A program made the translations under genes and the position numbers. DNA of 64,000 nucleotides from Enterococcus wangshanyuanii (GTDB lineage Bacteria > Bacillota > Bacilli > Lactobacillales > Enterococcaceae): the NCBI RefSeq assembly GCF_002197645.1, contig NZ_CP021874.1:1240001-1304000 (forward strand). Direction: 5' to 3'. Below are positions 17,918-27,991 of this stretch, piece after piece; position 1 is the first letter of the stretch; each line of letters begins with the position of its first letter. Below the pieces are notes generated by a model. It was not told where the DNA came from. It did not search any database and worked only from the letters and a program-made list of their open reading frames with translations.

Positions 17918-19321
17918 TTACTTTGTTTTTTTCCATTCTGGTTTTTTTCTCTTATAAATGAGTAAAGCAATGCCGATCATGATCAATGTGGCAGCAACTT
18001 GGAAAATCACGTATGCGACATGACCGCTTTGGGGAACAGAGGTTGGTGGAATCAAACTGACCAACATGGTAACGATCACACTCACGACTGCCAATGAAGC
18101 CACAGCCCACATCAAGCCATTGCCTTTACTTCCTAATCTAAACGGGCGTTCAACAGACGGCATACTGTAACGCAGTTTAACTGCGGATAAAGAAATCAAT
18201 AGATAAACGACGCAATATAAAATCGTTGTAGTAATTGTAATAATCAAAAATGCTTCACTTATATCAGGTACGACAACATATAAGAATGAAACAAGAGAAA
18301 TAACGATTGCTTGGATCATCACGAAAGTGATTGGAATTCCTTTTGCGTTACGTTTTTGGAAGAATGGCGGCAAGTTCCCTTCATCTGCCACTTTGATCAT
18401 TGATTTACTTGGCCCTAAAACCCAAGCACTCAATTGAACTAACACACCGATTAAAATCATCAATGAAACAATATTATTAAAGATTGCTGGGATACCCAGA
18501 TCTTCAGTCATGATCACAAACGGTTGTGTAATGTTAGCTAATTCCATTTGACCAGCTGGTACACTGTCAGCAACACTTAGCCCCGCAACCAAATTGAATA
18601 CAACAAGTAATAAAACAGACGCAATAACTGCGATAGGATAATTCCGTTTAGGATTATCGATGTTATTGGCATGAACCGAAGAAATTTCAACCCCGGCAAA
18701 GATAAAGATGATCCCTGTCAACGTTGGTAAACTACCTAAATCGCTAAAATCAGGCAACAGTTTTGCTGCTTCAAAGTGACCTAAATAGCTGTCTTGATTG
18801 ATTCCGTGTTTTGCCATATACATCATTCCTAAAACAACTAAGGCTACGAATGGAATATAAACACCGATCACAGCGCCCCAGTCACCAGCGATTTTGACCA
18901 TATCAAATTTCAAATTCAATAATGTAATGCTCCAATAGGAAAGCAAGATCATAATGAAAATAAATAAATTGTTATGTCCTAAATCTGGACGATTGATAAC
19001 ATATCCAAGTAACACTCCGACCGTTGAAGCAACCATGACCATTCCAAAAAACATTTGGACCCATAATAGCCACGATGTAACAAAGCCCCATTTTTCACCG
19101 AATGCATTGCGCACCCACACCTGAGGACCGCCCTCTTCTGGCCAGCCTGTTGACAGCTCAGCCGAAATCAATGCGATCGGTAATGCAAAACAACAAGCAG
19201 CAATCAGCATATAAAAAATCTGTGCCCAGCCTGTCGAAGCTAATGTTGGAACACTACGAACCGTTCCAAAAAAGGCCATGGTAATTCCAATCAATCCAAA
19301 TAATGACAATTTCTTATTCAT
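17918..19321 (-). CDS. tyrP: Tyrosine/tyramine antiporter (APC superfamily)
   Basis: A 467-residue protein with about 12 membrane helices. The GadC/TyrP-like start (KKLSLFGLIGITMAFFGTVR) and ELSTGWPEEGGPQVWVRNAF belong to amino acid/amine exchangers. Context with tdcA makes it the tyrosine/tyramine exchanger. The start is the ATG at 19321, with AGGAGG upstream; upstream codons to 19360 would overlap the leader. It is the first gene of the operon, transcribed from the promoter at 19377-19405. Confidence 0.9.
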   Translation of the reverse strand: MNKKLSLFGLIGITMAFFGTVRSVPTLASTGWAQIFYMLIAACCFALPIALISAELSTGWPEEGGPQVWVRNAFGEKWGFVTSWLLWVQMFFGMVMVASTVGVLLGYVINRPDLGHNNLFIFIMILLSYWSITLLNLKFDMVKIAGDWGAVIGVYIPFVALVVLGMMYMAKHGINQDSYLGHFEAAKLLPDFSDLGSLPTLTGIIFIFAGVEISSVHANNIDNPKRNYPIAVIASVLLLVVFNLVAGLSVADSVPAGQMELANITQPFVIMTEDLGIPAIFNNIVSLMILIGVLVQLSAWVLGPSKSMIKVADEGNLPPFFQKRNAKGIPITFVMIQAIVISLVSFLYVVVPDISEAFLIITITTTILYCVVYLLISLSAVKLRYSMPSVERPFRLGSKGNGLMWAVASLAVVSVIVTMLVSLIPPTSVPQSGHVAYVIFQVAATLIMIGIALLIYKRKKPEWKKTK

Positions 19322-19358
19322 GTTTGACCTCCTGATTAAATTTATTTTTTGTTCCCAC

Positions 19359-19372
19359 ATGTGAAATCACAT
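19359..19372. promoter_or_regulatory. Palindrome at the tyrP transcription start
   Basis: ATGTGA-AA-TCACAT, a perfect 6+6 inverted repeat, begins five bases past the -10 box of tyrP and covers the predicted start. This is a typical repressor position; the protein is unknown. Confidence 0.45.
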
Positions 19373-19376
19373 TCAA

Positions 19377-19405
19377 AGTATAGGTACCATAGAGACCTAA
19401 GTCAA
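19377..19405 (-). promoter_or_regulatory. Promoter of tyrP-tdcA-nhaC
   Basis: On the minus strand TTGACT (19400-19405), a 17-bp spacer and TATACT (19377-19382). From here to 19640 the DNA is AT-rich with no gene that I can see. Confidence 0.75.
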
Positions 19406-19641
19406 AAAGAGCAGAATTAAAAAAAAAGCTCGTTATTTAACATTTTTATTTTCTATTCGGCGCGTCAGCGCTTTACTACGTTAAAGTATTTCTGCTTAAA
19501 AAAAGCAATTAGTCACTTCATTTATTAAATTTGTCACAAATGATTTCAGCTTTAGTTCTTTTAAAAAAATCTAAATGAAAGTAATTTACACTAATATGAG
19601 AATCCTTTCATTTAAAAATAATAAAAAGAAAAAAGAAGGAT

Positions 19642-19670
19642 TTGACAAGTCGATCGATTTGTCGTAGAAT
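19642..19670 (+). promoter_or_regulatory. Promoter of tyrS
   Basis: TTGACA (19642-19647), a 17-bp spacer and TAGAAT (19665-19670), just ahead of the T-box leader. Confidence 0.8.
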
Positions 19671-19676
19671 TACCAC

Positions 19677-19925
19677 AAAATCACATATCAAACTTTAATA
19701 AAGCGAAGTAGCAAAGATGTCCCTATTTCAGAGAGTCAGCATTTAGTGAGAGTTGGCATATACATTTTTTGTGAATTACACTTTTAGTTTCCTACCGTAA
19801 GTAGGCGTCTATCTACGATACAGATTTGAGAGGTATATGTTTTTACATATACAATTTGGGTGGTAACACGGAGAAGTTCGTCCCATAGGCTAATCGCCTA
19901 TGGGGCGTTTTTTATTTTATATAGG
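19677..19925 (+). ncRNA. T-box leader of tyrS
   Basis: The leader of about 250 nt has the T-box segment GGGTGGTAACACGG (19858-19871), whose TGGT matches the ACCA end of tRNA-Tyr. A likely specifier is TAC (19777-19779), in the Stem I region after AGAGAGTCAG. An intrinsic terminator follows: CGTCCCATAGGC (19879-19890) pairs with GCCTATGGGGCG (19896-19907) and a T run. Uncharged tRNA-Tyr should stabilise the antiterminator and allow tyrS transcription. Confidence 0.92.
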
Positions 19926-19940
19926 AAAGGATGAAGAAAC

Positions 19941-21209
19941 ATGACAAACATTATTGATGAACTAGAATGGCGTGGCGCCATCAACCAACAAACAGATAGC
20001 GAAGGTTTGCGTGAGTACGTTGAAACCAACAGCATTTCACTATATTGCGGTGTGGATCCTACAGGAGATAGTATGCATATTGGACATCTGATCCCATTTA
20101 TGATGCTAAAAAGATTCCAAGCTTTTGGACACCATCCGTTTATTTTGATCGGTGGAGCGACTGGTACGATCGGCGATCCAAGTGGTCGAACAACAGAACG
20201 TCAATTACAAACAATGGAAACTGTTCAGCACAACGTCGATTCTTTGACACGCCAAATGGAAAAACTGTTTGCTGTCGATACGGACAATACATTGACTTTA
20301 GTAAACAACTACGACTGGACACACAATTTAACACTTTTAGATTTCCTAAGAGATTTTGGTAAGTTTTTCAATATCAACACTATGCTTGCTAAAGATATCG
20401 TGGCAAGTCGCTTAGAAACAGGAATCTCATTTACAGAATTCACATACCAAATCCTACAATCAATGGACTTTTTACACCTATTCCAAAATAATAATGTCCG
20501 CATGCAAATCGGTGGTGCCGATCAATGGGGCAATATCACTGCTGGATTAGATTTGATTCGTAAAAAAGAAGGCGCAGATGCGAAAGCCTTTGGTTTAACG
20601 ATTCCATTGATGCTAAAAGCAGACGGTACAAAATTCGGTAAAACAGCTGGTGGGGCAGTTTGGCTCGATCCAGAAAAAACAACCCCTTACGAATTCTACC
20701 AATTCTGGGTCAATCAAGATGATCGTGATGTTATCAAATACTTGAAATTCTTTACCTTCTTAACAAAAGAAGAAATCGAAGCGCTAGAAGTCAAAGTAGA
20801 AACTGAGCCACATTTACGTGAAGCACAACGTGTATTAGCGGCGGAAATGACAAAATTTGTGCATAGTGAAGAAGACTTGAACGATGCTTTAGCCATTTCA
20901 GAAGCCCTATTCTCTGGTAACGTTAAAAACTTAACTTCAAAACAAATCGAAGAAGGCTTCAAAAATATGCCGACAGTTGAAACAGAGGCAATCAACCAAA
21001 ATATTGTTGATTGGCTGATCGAATTAGGCATCGAACCTTCAAAACGTCAAGCACGTGAAGATGTTACGAATGGCGCTATTTCAATCAACGGCGACCGTAT
21101 TCGCGAAGTAGACTTTGAAGTAACAGCTGATCAATCATTCGATGGTAAATTCATCATTGTTAGAAAAGGGAAAAAACAATACACATTAGTTAAATTAGGT
21201 GCAAAATAA
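19941..21209 (+). CDS. tyrS: Tyrosyl-tRNA synthetase
   Basis: A 422-residue class I synthetase. SLYCGVDPTGDSMHIGHLIP carries the HIGH motif, KFGKT stands for KMSKS, and a C-terminal S4-like RNA-binding domain (about 350-415, SKRQAREDVTNGAISINGDR) closes the protein. It attaches tyrosine to tRNA-Tyr. It stands at the tyramine cluster and is controlled by a T-box, as in other enterococci, where a second housekeeping copy is usual elsewhere; that cannot be checked here. In this window it diverges from tyrP-tdcA-nhaC. Confidence 0.95.
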   Translation: MTNIIDELEWRGAINQQTDSEGLREYVETNSISLYCGVDPTGDSMHIGHLIPFMMLKRFQAFGHHPFILIGGATGTIGDPSGRTTERQLQTMETVQHNVDSLTRQMEKLFAVDTDNTLTLVNNYDWTHNLTLLDFLRDFGKFFNINTMLAKDIVASRLETGISFTEFTYQILQSMDFLHLFQNNNVRMQIGGADQWGNITAGLDLIRKKEGADAKAFGLTIPLMLKADGTKFGKTAGGAVWLDPEKTTPYEFYQFWVNQDDRDVIKYLKFFTFLTKEEIEALEVKVETEPHLREAQRVLAAEMTKFVHSEEDLNDALAISEALFSGNVKNLTSKQIEEGFKNMPTVETEAINQNIVDWLIELGIEPSKRQAREDVTNGAISINGDRIREVDFEVTADQSFDGKFIIVRKGKKQYTLVKLGAK

Positions 21210-21224
21210 TCACTGTAACAACTC

Positions 21225-21273
21225 AAAAAAGCACGAAACAAGAGTTCTTTAGTCTTGTTTCGTGCTTTTTTCT
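21225..21273 (+). terminator. Terminator of tyrS
   Basis: AAAAAAGCACGAAACAAGA (21225-21243) pairs with 21253-21271 and ends in T residues. Confidence 0.88.
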
Positions 21274-21358
21274 CTTGGGTACTGGACAAAAGAAAAAAAA
21301 GTTTTATAATAGGAAAATGGTTGCGATATTTATAACGCACGATTTATGAATATGGAGT

Positions 21359-21454
21359 TCAATAGTCAGCTTGTTCCGCTTTTGCTGAGAAACACAGCGA
21401 ATAAAATGAACTGATGTTGAACAGTACAAGACTTTCAAAGAAAGTGTTGATCAT
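21359..21454 (-). pseudogene. Frameshifted copy of the linker peptide ORF, repeat region A
   Basis: The reading frame starts like the intact copies at 44.5 and 44.9 kb (MINTFFESLVLF) but a one-base deletion in the middle changes the end. It is the linker of hairpin module A1, on the strand opposite to yerC. It may be a decayed coding copy, or part of a structured RNA that never coded. Confidence 0.35.
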
Positions 21455-21471
21455 TTGTGTTATCCAGCTGC

Positions 21472-21568
21472 ACAGGCTAGCTCTTCGGAAAAAAGACAAA
21501 TGTTGAGTGAGACAAAGAGCATCTCAATCAACATTTCCTATTTTTCTGTCAGAGCTGAGCGAGCCTGT
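21472..21568. repeat. Hairpin module A1
   Basis: An outer stem (ACAGGC...AGCTCT with AGAGCT...GCCTGT) surrounds an inner stem GTTGAGTGAGA (21502-21512) with TCTCAATCAAC (21522-21532). The loop segment is CAAAGAGCA, the reverse complement of the GNNCTTTNTG loop of region B. It belongs to the dispersed family of about 95-nt modules also seen near 44.4 and 56.0 kb. Confidence 0.8.
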
Positions 21569-21593
21569 TCCGTTTTTAGTGTTATCTAGCTGT

Positions 21594-21688
21594 ACAAATC
21601 AATCCTTAGGAAAATAGACAAATTGTCAGTGTGACAAAGAGCGTCACAAAGTCAATTTCCTAATTTTCTACAGGATTAAACGATTTGT
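21594..21688. repeat. Hairpin module A2, abutting the yerC ribosome binding site
   Basis: The outer stem ACAAATC-AATCCT pairs with AGGATT...GATTTGT and the inner stem is GTGTGAC with GTCACA. The module edge TTGTTCCGCTTTTA runs directly into the AGGAGGG of yerC. With A1 it fills most of the gap between tyrS and yerC (21210-21714), which holds no conventional gene. Confidence 0.8.
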
Positions 21689-21714
21689 TCCGCTTTTAAA
21701 TTTAGGAGGGACTT

Positions 21715-22029
21715 ATGAAAATCGATAAAATTCAAGACGGTCATGGCGATGAGTTTTTCCGTTCTCTACTTGCTTTAGAAACTTTAGAGGATTGTTATAA
21801 TTATTTTGATGATTTGATGACATTGAAGGAACTAGATTCGATGATCCAGCGTTTTGAGGTGGCAAAATTACTTCTATTAAATAAAACGTATACCGATATC
21901 GCTGAAGCGACCGGCAGCAGTACTACGACTATCTCTCGAGTGAAACGGATTTTAGATGAAGGAAATGGCGGTTTGCTTGAAATGGTTCATAGAATCGATG
22001 AAGAGGACGATAGCGAGCTTCATCGCTAG
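21715..22029 (+). CDS. YerC/YecD family TrpR-like DNA-binding protein
   Basis: A 104-residue all-helical protein of the TrpR/YerC fold. The helix-turn-helix is in LLLNKTYTDIAEATGSSTTT, followed by ISRVKRILDEGNGG. Family members bind DNA but the regulated genes are mostly unknown. AGGAGGG precedes the ATG, directly after hairpin module A2, so the transcript would carry that structure in its 5' leader if it starts upstream. Confidence 0.85.
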   Translation: MKIDKIQDGHGDEFFRSLLALETLEDCYNYFDDLMTLKELDSMIQRFEVAKLLLLNKTYTDIAEATGSSTTTISRVKRILDEGNGGLLEMVHRIDEEDDSELHR

Positions 22030-22106
22030 ATCAGATAATCTTACCCCTGAAAAAAGTAATGATACGCTTAAATTACTTTTTAGGGTCTTTTATTTAAAAG
22101 CAAAAC

Positions 22107-22141
22107 AAAAGACCGAGCCTGGCCAGCTCGGTCTTTCTTTT
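22107..22141. terminator. Bidirectional terminator, yerC / pdhD
   Basis: AAAAGACCGAGC (22107-22118) pairs with GCTCGGTCTTT (22126-22136), between converging genes. A weaker hairpin (AAGTAAT...ATTACTTTTT) lies just before it. Confidence 0.85.
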
Positions 22142-22156
22142 GTGTGACAATCTATG

Positions 22157-23563
22157 CTAAATATGAATTGGCAAACCTAAAGCCAACTCAGAAGCATCCA
22201 TAGTAATTTCCCCTAAAGATGGGTGTGGATGGATCGTTAATGCAATATCCTCTGCATTCATGCCAGATTCAACAGCTAGTGATAACTCAGAAATCATATC
22301 ACTTGCGCCAACTCCGCCGATTTGTGCTCCGATGATCACATTATCTTCATTTGTCGTAACTAAACGAACAAATCCTTCTGTTTTACCTAAAGAAATCGCA
22401 CGTCCGTTACCAGCAAATGGGAATTTGTAAGCAGTTGCTTCTAAGCCCGCTTCTTTTGCTTCAGCAATCGTCATACCAACACTTGCTAATTCAGGATCAG
22501 TAAAGGCTACAGCAGGCATTGCTTTGTAGTCAACTTCTACCTTTTTACCAGAGATTGCTTCTGCAGCGATTTTTGCTTCGTAGCTTGCTTTGTGAGCAAG
22601 AGCAGCACCTGGTACGATATCTCCGATTGCAAAGATGTTTGATACATTAGTTCTACCTTGTTTGTCGACAGTAACTAAACCACGTTCGCCAACTTCAACG
22701 CCCGCTTGTTCAAGACCTAGATCATCTGTATTTGGACGACGTCCAACTGTTACCATTACGTAATCAGCAGTTACAGATTCTTCTTTGCCGTCTACTTCAT
22801 ATTTAACAGTCACGCTATCGCCATTATCAACAGCCTCTTTAGCCATTGCTTTTGTGACAACTGTAACATTTTTCTTCTTGAAATCATCAGTTACAAGTTT
22901 AACCATATCTTTTTCATAGGTTGGTAAAATTGAAGGGCTACCTTCTAAGATCGTTACTTCAGAACCTAGGTTAGCGTATGCCCCACCAAGTTCTGCACCG
23001 ATGACACCGCCACCGATGATCACGAATTTTTTAGGAACTTCTTTCAAGTTTAACCCGCCAGTAGAATCTAAGACACGTCCGCCAAATTTAAATCCTGGGA
23101 TTTCGATTGGACGAGAACCTGTCGCTACGATCGCGTTATTGAATGAGTAAGTTTGAGCTGAGTCCGGATGGATCACACGTAATGTGTTTTCGTCAACGAA
23201 GAAAGCTTCTCCTTCAATGATTTCGATTTTATGTTTTTTTAGAAGGAAACCAACACCGCTTGTCAATGTATTAACAACTTTATTGTCTTTCCATTCTTGT
23301 GTTTTTGCAAAGTCTAATTCAACACCTTTAGCTGTTACACCAAACATTGTTGAGTCTAGTGATTCTTGATAGTGATGTCCTGCAGCGATCAATGCTTTAG
23401 AAGGAATACATCCAACGTTCAAACATACACCGCCGATAAACTCACGCTCAATGATCGCAACTTTTTGACCCATTTCAGCAGCACGAATCGCTGCAACATA
23501 TCCTCCAGGGCCTGAACCAATTACGACTGTATCTAATTCAATGGCGAAATCTCCTACTACCAT
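22157..23563 (-). CDS. pdhD: Dihydrolipoamide dehydrogenase (E3 of pyruvate dehydrogenase)
   Basis: A 468-residue flavoprotein. It has an FAD-binding [15 protein letters not shown], the redox disulfide [16 protein letters not shown] near residue 47, an NAD-binding [18 protein letters not shown] near 180, and the C-terminal catalytic His-Glu region HPHPSLGE. It reoxidises the lipoyl group of E2 with NAD+. It is the last gene of pdhABCD, eight bases after pdhC, and the operon ends at the terminator near 22.1 kb. Confidence 0.95.
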   Translation of the reverse strand: MVVGDFAIELDTVVIGSGPGGYVAAIRAAEMGQKVAIIEREFIGGVCLNVGCIPSKALIAAGHHYQESLDSTMFGVTAKGVELDFAKTQEWKDNKVVNTLTSGVGFLLKKHKIEIIEGEAFFVDENTLRVIHPDSAQTYSFNNAIVATGSRPIEIPGFKFGGRVLDSTGGLNLKEVPKKFVIIGGGVIGAELGGAYANLGSEVTILEGSPSILPTYEKDMVKLVTDDFKKKNVTVVTKAMAKEAVDNGDSVTVKYEVDGKEESVTADYVMVTVGRRPNTDDLGLEQAGVEVGERGLVTVDKQGRTNVSNIFAIGDIVPGAALAHKASYEAKIAAEAISGKKVEVDYKAMPAVAFTDPELASVGMTIAEAKEAGLEATAYKFPFAGNGRAISLGKTEGFVRLVTTNEDNVIIGAQIGGVGASDMISELSLAVESGMNAEDIALTIHPHPSLGEITMDASELALGLPIHI

Positions 23564-23570
23564 CTGATAA

Positions 23571-25211
23571 TCATCCTTCCATTAATAATAATTCTGGATC
23601 AGCTAATAAACGCTTGATGTTGTTCATTGCTTTTTGAGCAGTTGCACCATCAACGATACGGTGGTCAAAACTCATTGAAAGTTTCATGACACGTCCAACA
23701 ACGATTTCTCCGTCTGCATTTACAACTGGTTGAGTAGCGATTGTACCAACCCCTAAAATTGCAACTTCAGGGTAGTTGATCACTGGTGTGAACCAGCCGC
23801 CGCCAACTGAACCAATATTACTGATCGTGATTGAACCATCACGCATATCCGCAGCAGTTAATTTACCATCGATTGCAAGAGCTGCTTTTTCGTTGATTTC
23901 ATCTGCAATTGCGAACATGCTCTTCGTATTCGCATTTTTAACATTTGGTACATATAAACCATGATCAGTATCTGTTGCGATACCAATGTTATAGTAGTTT
24001 TTATAAACGATTTCTTGTGCTGCATCATCGATTGAAGCATTCAAGATCGGGAATTTTTGAACAGTTGCTGTCAATGCTTTTACAACGTATGGTAAGAATG
24101 TTAATTTTGTACCATTCGCAGCTGCCACATCTTTGAATTTCTTACGGTGATCCCATAATTTAGACACTTCAACTTCATCATGCAACGTAACGTGCGGTGC
24201 AGTGTGTTTGCTGTTGACCATTGCTTTTGCGATTGCTTTACGTGTTGGTGTCATTTTTTCGCGTGTTTCAGCTTCACCTAAATCAGATACAAATGGTTTT
24301 GCAGGAGCTTTTGGTGCAGCTGCTGTTTCTGTTGCTGCTGGAGTTGCGGCAGTTTGTTCAGCTTGTGCTGGCGCTGCTGCTTGTCCACCACCAGAAATGA
24401 AGGCTTCGATATCCGCTTTTGTGACACGGCCGCCTTTTCCTGTTGGTGCAACTTGTGTGATATCAACATCTTTTTCACGAGCAAATTGACGTACTGATGG
24501 CATAGCCAAGACGCGTTTGTTTGGATCTGCTGCTGCCACAACACCTGTTGATGCTGCTGGTGCAGGAGCTGCTTGTTCTGTTTGAGCAGGTGCACTTGCT
24601 GCAGGAGCAGATGCACTTGGTGCAGAATTATGTCCTGGTGCATCGATTTCGATCAATACATCTCCAACGTTTGCTACTGTACCTTCTGGAACAACAATGT
24701 TTTTAACTGTTCCTGTAACTGGTGAAGGGATTTCTTCTACAGATTTGTCGTTTTGAACTTCTAATAATGTATCATCTTCGTTGATTGTATCGCCTGATTT
24801 AACGAACCATTTTACGATTTCGCCTTCTGCAATACCTTCACCGATATCTGGTAATTTAAATTGGAACACACCGCCGCCATTATCAGCTGCTGGTGCTTCT
24901 GGAGTCGCTGCTGGTTGTGCAGGCGTTTGTTCTTGAGCCGGAGCTGCAGGTGCTGCATCATTTTCAGGATGTCCAGGTGCATCGATTTCGATCAAGACAT
25001 CTCCAACGTTTGCTACTGTGCCTTCTGGTACGACGATTGATTTAACTGTTCCTGTAACTGGAGATGGAATCTCTTCTACAGATTTATCGTTTTGAACTTC
25101 TAATAATGTATCATCTTCATTGATGGTATCTCCTGCTTTAACGAACCATTTTACGATTTCGCCTTCTGCAATACCTTCACCAATATCTGGTAATTTAAAT
25201 TGATAAGCCAT
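23571..25211 (-). CDS. pdhC: Dihydrolipoamide acetyltransferase (E2 of pyruvate dehydrogenase)
   Basis: A 546-residue protein with two almost identical lipoyl domains (about 1-80 and 115-195), each with the lipoylated lysine in [13 protein letters not shown]. Ala/Pro/Gln-rich linkers follow, then a peripheral subunit-binding domain (about 235-275, [15 protein letters not shown]) and the catalytic acetyltransferase domain (about 315-546), with the active-site [11 protein letters not shown] near the end. E2 forms the core of the complex. The two lipoyl domains differ at only about three positions, suggesting recent duplication or gene conversion. Confidence 0.95.
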   Translation of the reverse strand: MAYQFKLPDIGEGIAEGEIVKWFVKAGDTINEDDTLLEVQNDKSVEEIPSPVTGTVKSIVVPEGTVANVGDVLIEIDAPGHPENDAAPAAPAQEQTPAQPAATPEAPAADNGGGVFQFKLPDIGEGIAEGEIVKWFVKSGDTINEDDTLLEVQNDKSVEEIPSPVTGTVKNIVVPEGTVANVGDVLIEIDAPGHNSAPSASAPAASAPAQTEQAAPAPAASTGVVAAADPNKRVLAMPSVRQFAREKDVDITQVAPTGKGGRVTKADIEAFISGGGQAAAPAQAEQTAATPAATETAAAPKAPAKPFVSDLGEAETREKMTPTRKAIAKAMVNSKHTAPHVTLHDEVEVSKLWDHRKKFKDVAAANGTKLTFLPYVVKALTATVQKFPILNASIDDAAQEIVYKNYYNIGIATDTDHGLYVPNVKNANTKSMFAIADEINEKAALAIDGKLTAADMRDGSITISNIGSVGGGWFTPVINYPEVAILGVGTIATQPVVNADGEIVVGRVMKLSMSFDHRIVDGATAQKAMNNIKRLLADPELLLMEG

Positions 25212-25271
25212 TTTTTAAGCCTTCCCTTCCTTTATCGTATCTGTTTAACTCGCAAATTGCGGAAAACAACA

Positions 25272-25327
25272 GCTCTAAATTTCCACATGAAAAATTCACG
25301 TGAAAATTTAGGCATGCCGTTTAGAGC
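25272..25327 (-). repeat. Hairpin between pdhB and pdhC
   Basis: GCTCTAAA (25272-25279) pairs with TTTAGAGC (25320-25327), and a second inner stem forms around CACATG/CACGTG. There is no T run. The 135-base gap in an otherwise tight operon suggests an mRNA processing or stability element for separate E1/E2 dosage. Confidence 0.6.
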
Positions 25328-25346
25328 AAATCTATTCAGTTTCTAA

Positions 25347-26324
25347 TTAAAATTCTGCGATTTCTCTTGCTTTCGCTTCGATATCTTTAGCATTTGGCAA
25401 CCAAATGTTTTCTGCTTGTCCAAATGGGAAGATTGTATCTGGAGCAGATACACGGCCAATTGGCGCTTCTAATGATAATACAGCACGTTCAGAAATTTCA
25501 GAAACAACCATAGCACCAACGCCAGCTTGTTTTTGTGCTTCTTGAACAACGACTACGCGACCTGTTTTTTCAACTGATTTGATGATCGTTTCTACATCTA
25601 AAGGAGCTACAGTACGTAAGTCAATGATTTCAGCAGAAATATTGTCTTTTGCTAAGTTGTCAGCAGCTTTAATTGCTTCACGAACCATTGCACCGTAAGT
25701 GATGATCGATACGTCTGTACCTTCACGAGTCACAGCCGCTTTATCTAAAGGAACTTCATATGCTTCATCCGGCACTTCCTCACGGAATGAACGGTAAAGT
25801 TTCATGTGCTCTAAATAAACAACTGGATCGTTACTTCTAATAGAAGAAATCAATAGTCCTTTTGCATCATATGGGTTTGATGGGATAACCACACGGATAC
25901 CTGGAGATTGAGCGATCAATCCTTCTAAGTTATCTGAGTGAAGTTCTGGTGTATGAACGCCTCCACCAAAAGGCGCACGAACTGTGATAGGCATGTTGCG
26001 AGTACCGCCCATACGGTAACGTGTACGAGCCATTTGACCAACGATTTCGTCAAAGACTTCAAATACGAATCCAAAGAATTGGATTTCAGGAACTGGACGG
26101 TAACCTTCTAAAGCTAAACCAAATGCTAAACCGCCGATTCCAGATTCCGCTAAAGGAGTATCGAAAACACGGTCTTCGCCAAATTTTTCTTGTAAGCCTT
26201 CAGTTGCACGGAAAACTCCGCCGTTTTTACCAACGTCTTCACCAAAGACTAGTACGTTTTCGTCTTTCTCTATTTCAAGAGCTAAGGCATCTGTAATTGC
26301 TTGGATCATTGTTTTTTGTGCCAT
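25347..26324 (-). CDS. pdhB: Pyruvate dehydrogenase E1 beta subunit
   Basis: A 325-residue transketolase-like subunit. Typical sequences are [39 protein letters not shown] and the C-terminal domain with [18 protein letters not shown]. With the alpha subunit it forms the thiamine-diphosphate site that decarboxylates pyruvate and acetylates E2. It starts two bases after pdhA ends, so the two are translationally coupled. Confidence 0.95.
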   Translation of the reverse strand: MAQKTMIQAITDALALEIEKDENVLVFGEDVGKNGGVFRATEGLQEKFGEDRVFDTPLAESGIGGLAFGLALEGYRPVPEIQFFGFVFEVFDEIVGQMARTRYRMGGTRNMPITVRAPFGGGVHTPELHSDNLEGLIAQSPGIRVVIPSNPYDAKGLLISSIRSNDPVVYLEHMKLYRSFREEVPDEAYEVPLDKAAVTREGTDVSIITYGAMVREAIKAADNLAKDNISAEIIDLRTVAPLDVETIIKSVEKTGRVVVVQEAQKQAGVGAMVVSEISERAVLSLEAPIGRVSAPDTIFPFGQAENIWLPNAKDIEAKAREIAEF

Positions 26325-26326
26325 GA

Positions 26327-27775
<1,449 letters not shown>

Positions 27776-27823
27776 GCAAAAAAAGGATATAGGAGAAACT
27801 TCTTCTGTCTCTCTTATATCCTT
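27776..27823 (-). terminator. Terminator of mgtA
   Basis: AAGGATATAGGAGA (27783-27796) pairs with TCTCTTATATCCTT (27810-27823); on the minus strand the stem is followed by a T run. It separates mgtA from the pdh operon. Bases 27824-27991 are AT-rich and hold nothing recognisable. Confidence 0.82.
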
Positions 27824-27991
27824 AAAAAACGAATGTTTTAATCGTTTATTCTCTATTTAAATAAATTTCACGAATATATTGAATCTGATCGTTGAAATAT
27901 TTCGTTATTAGCGCTTAAATTTCATTTATTTCCTTAATAAGTGTTTGAACGAAATGCTTCACTTAAAAATTCAATTGGTTACTTTTAATTT

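Noticed and set aside
24202..24706. Long plus-strand frames opposite pdhC
   Set aside because: They are antisense to Ala/Pro/Gln-rich linker codons of E2, which keep several frames open; composition and lack of ribosome binding sites mark them as shadows.
24640..25211. Direct DNA repeats inside pdhC considered as a repeat element
   Set aside because: They are simply the two lipoyl domains of E2.
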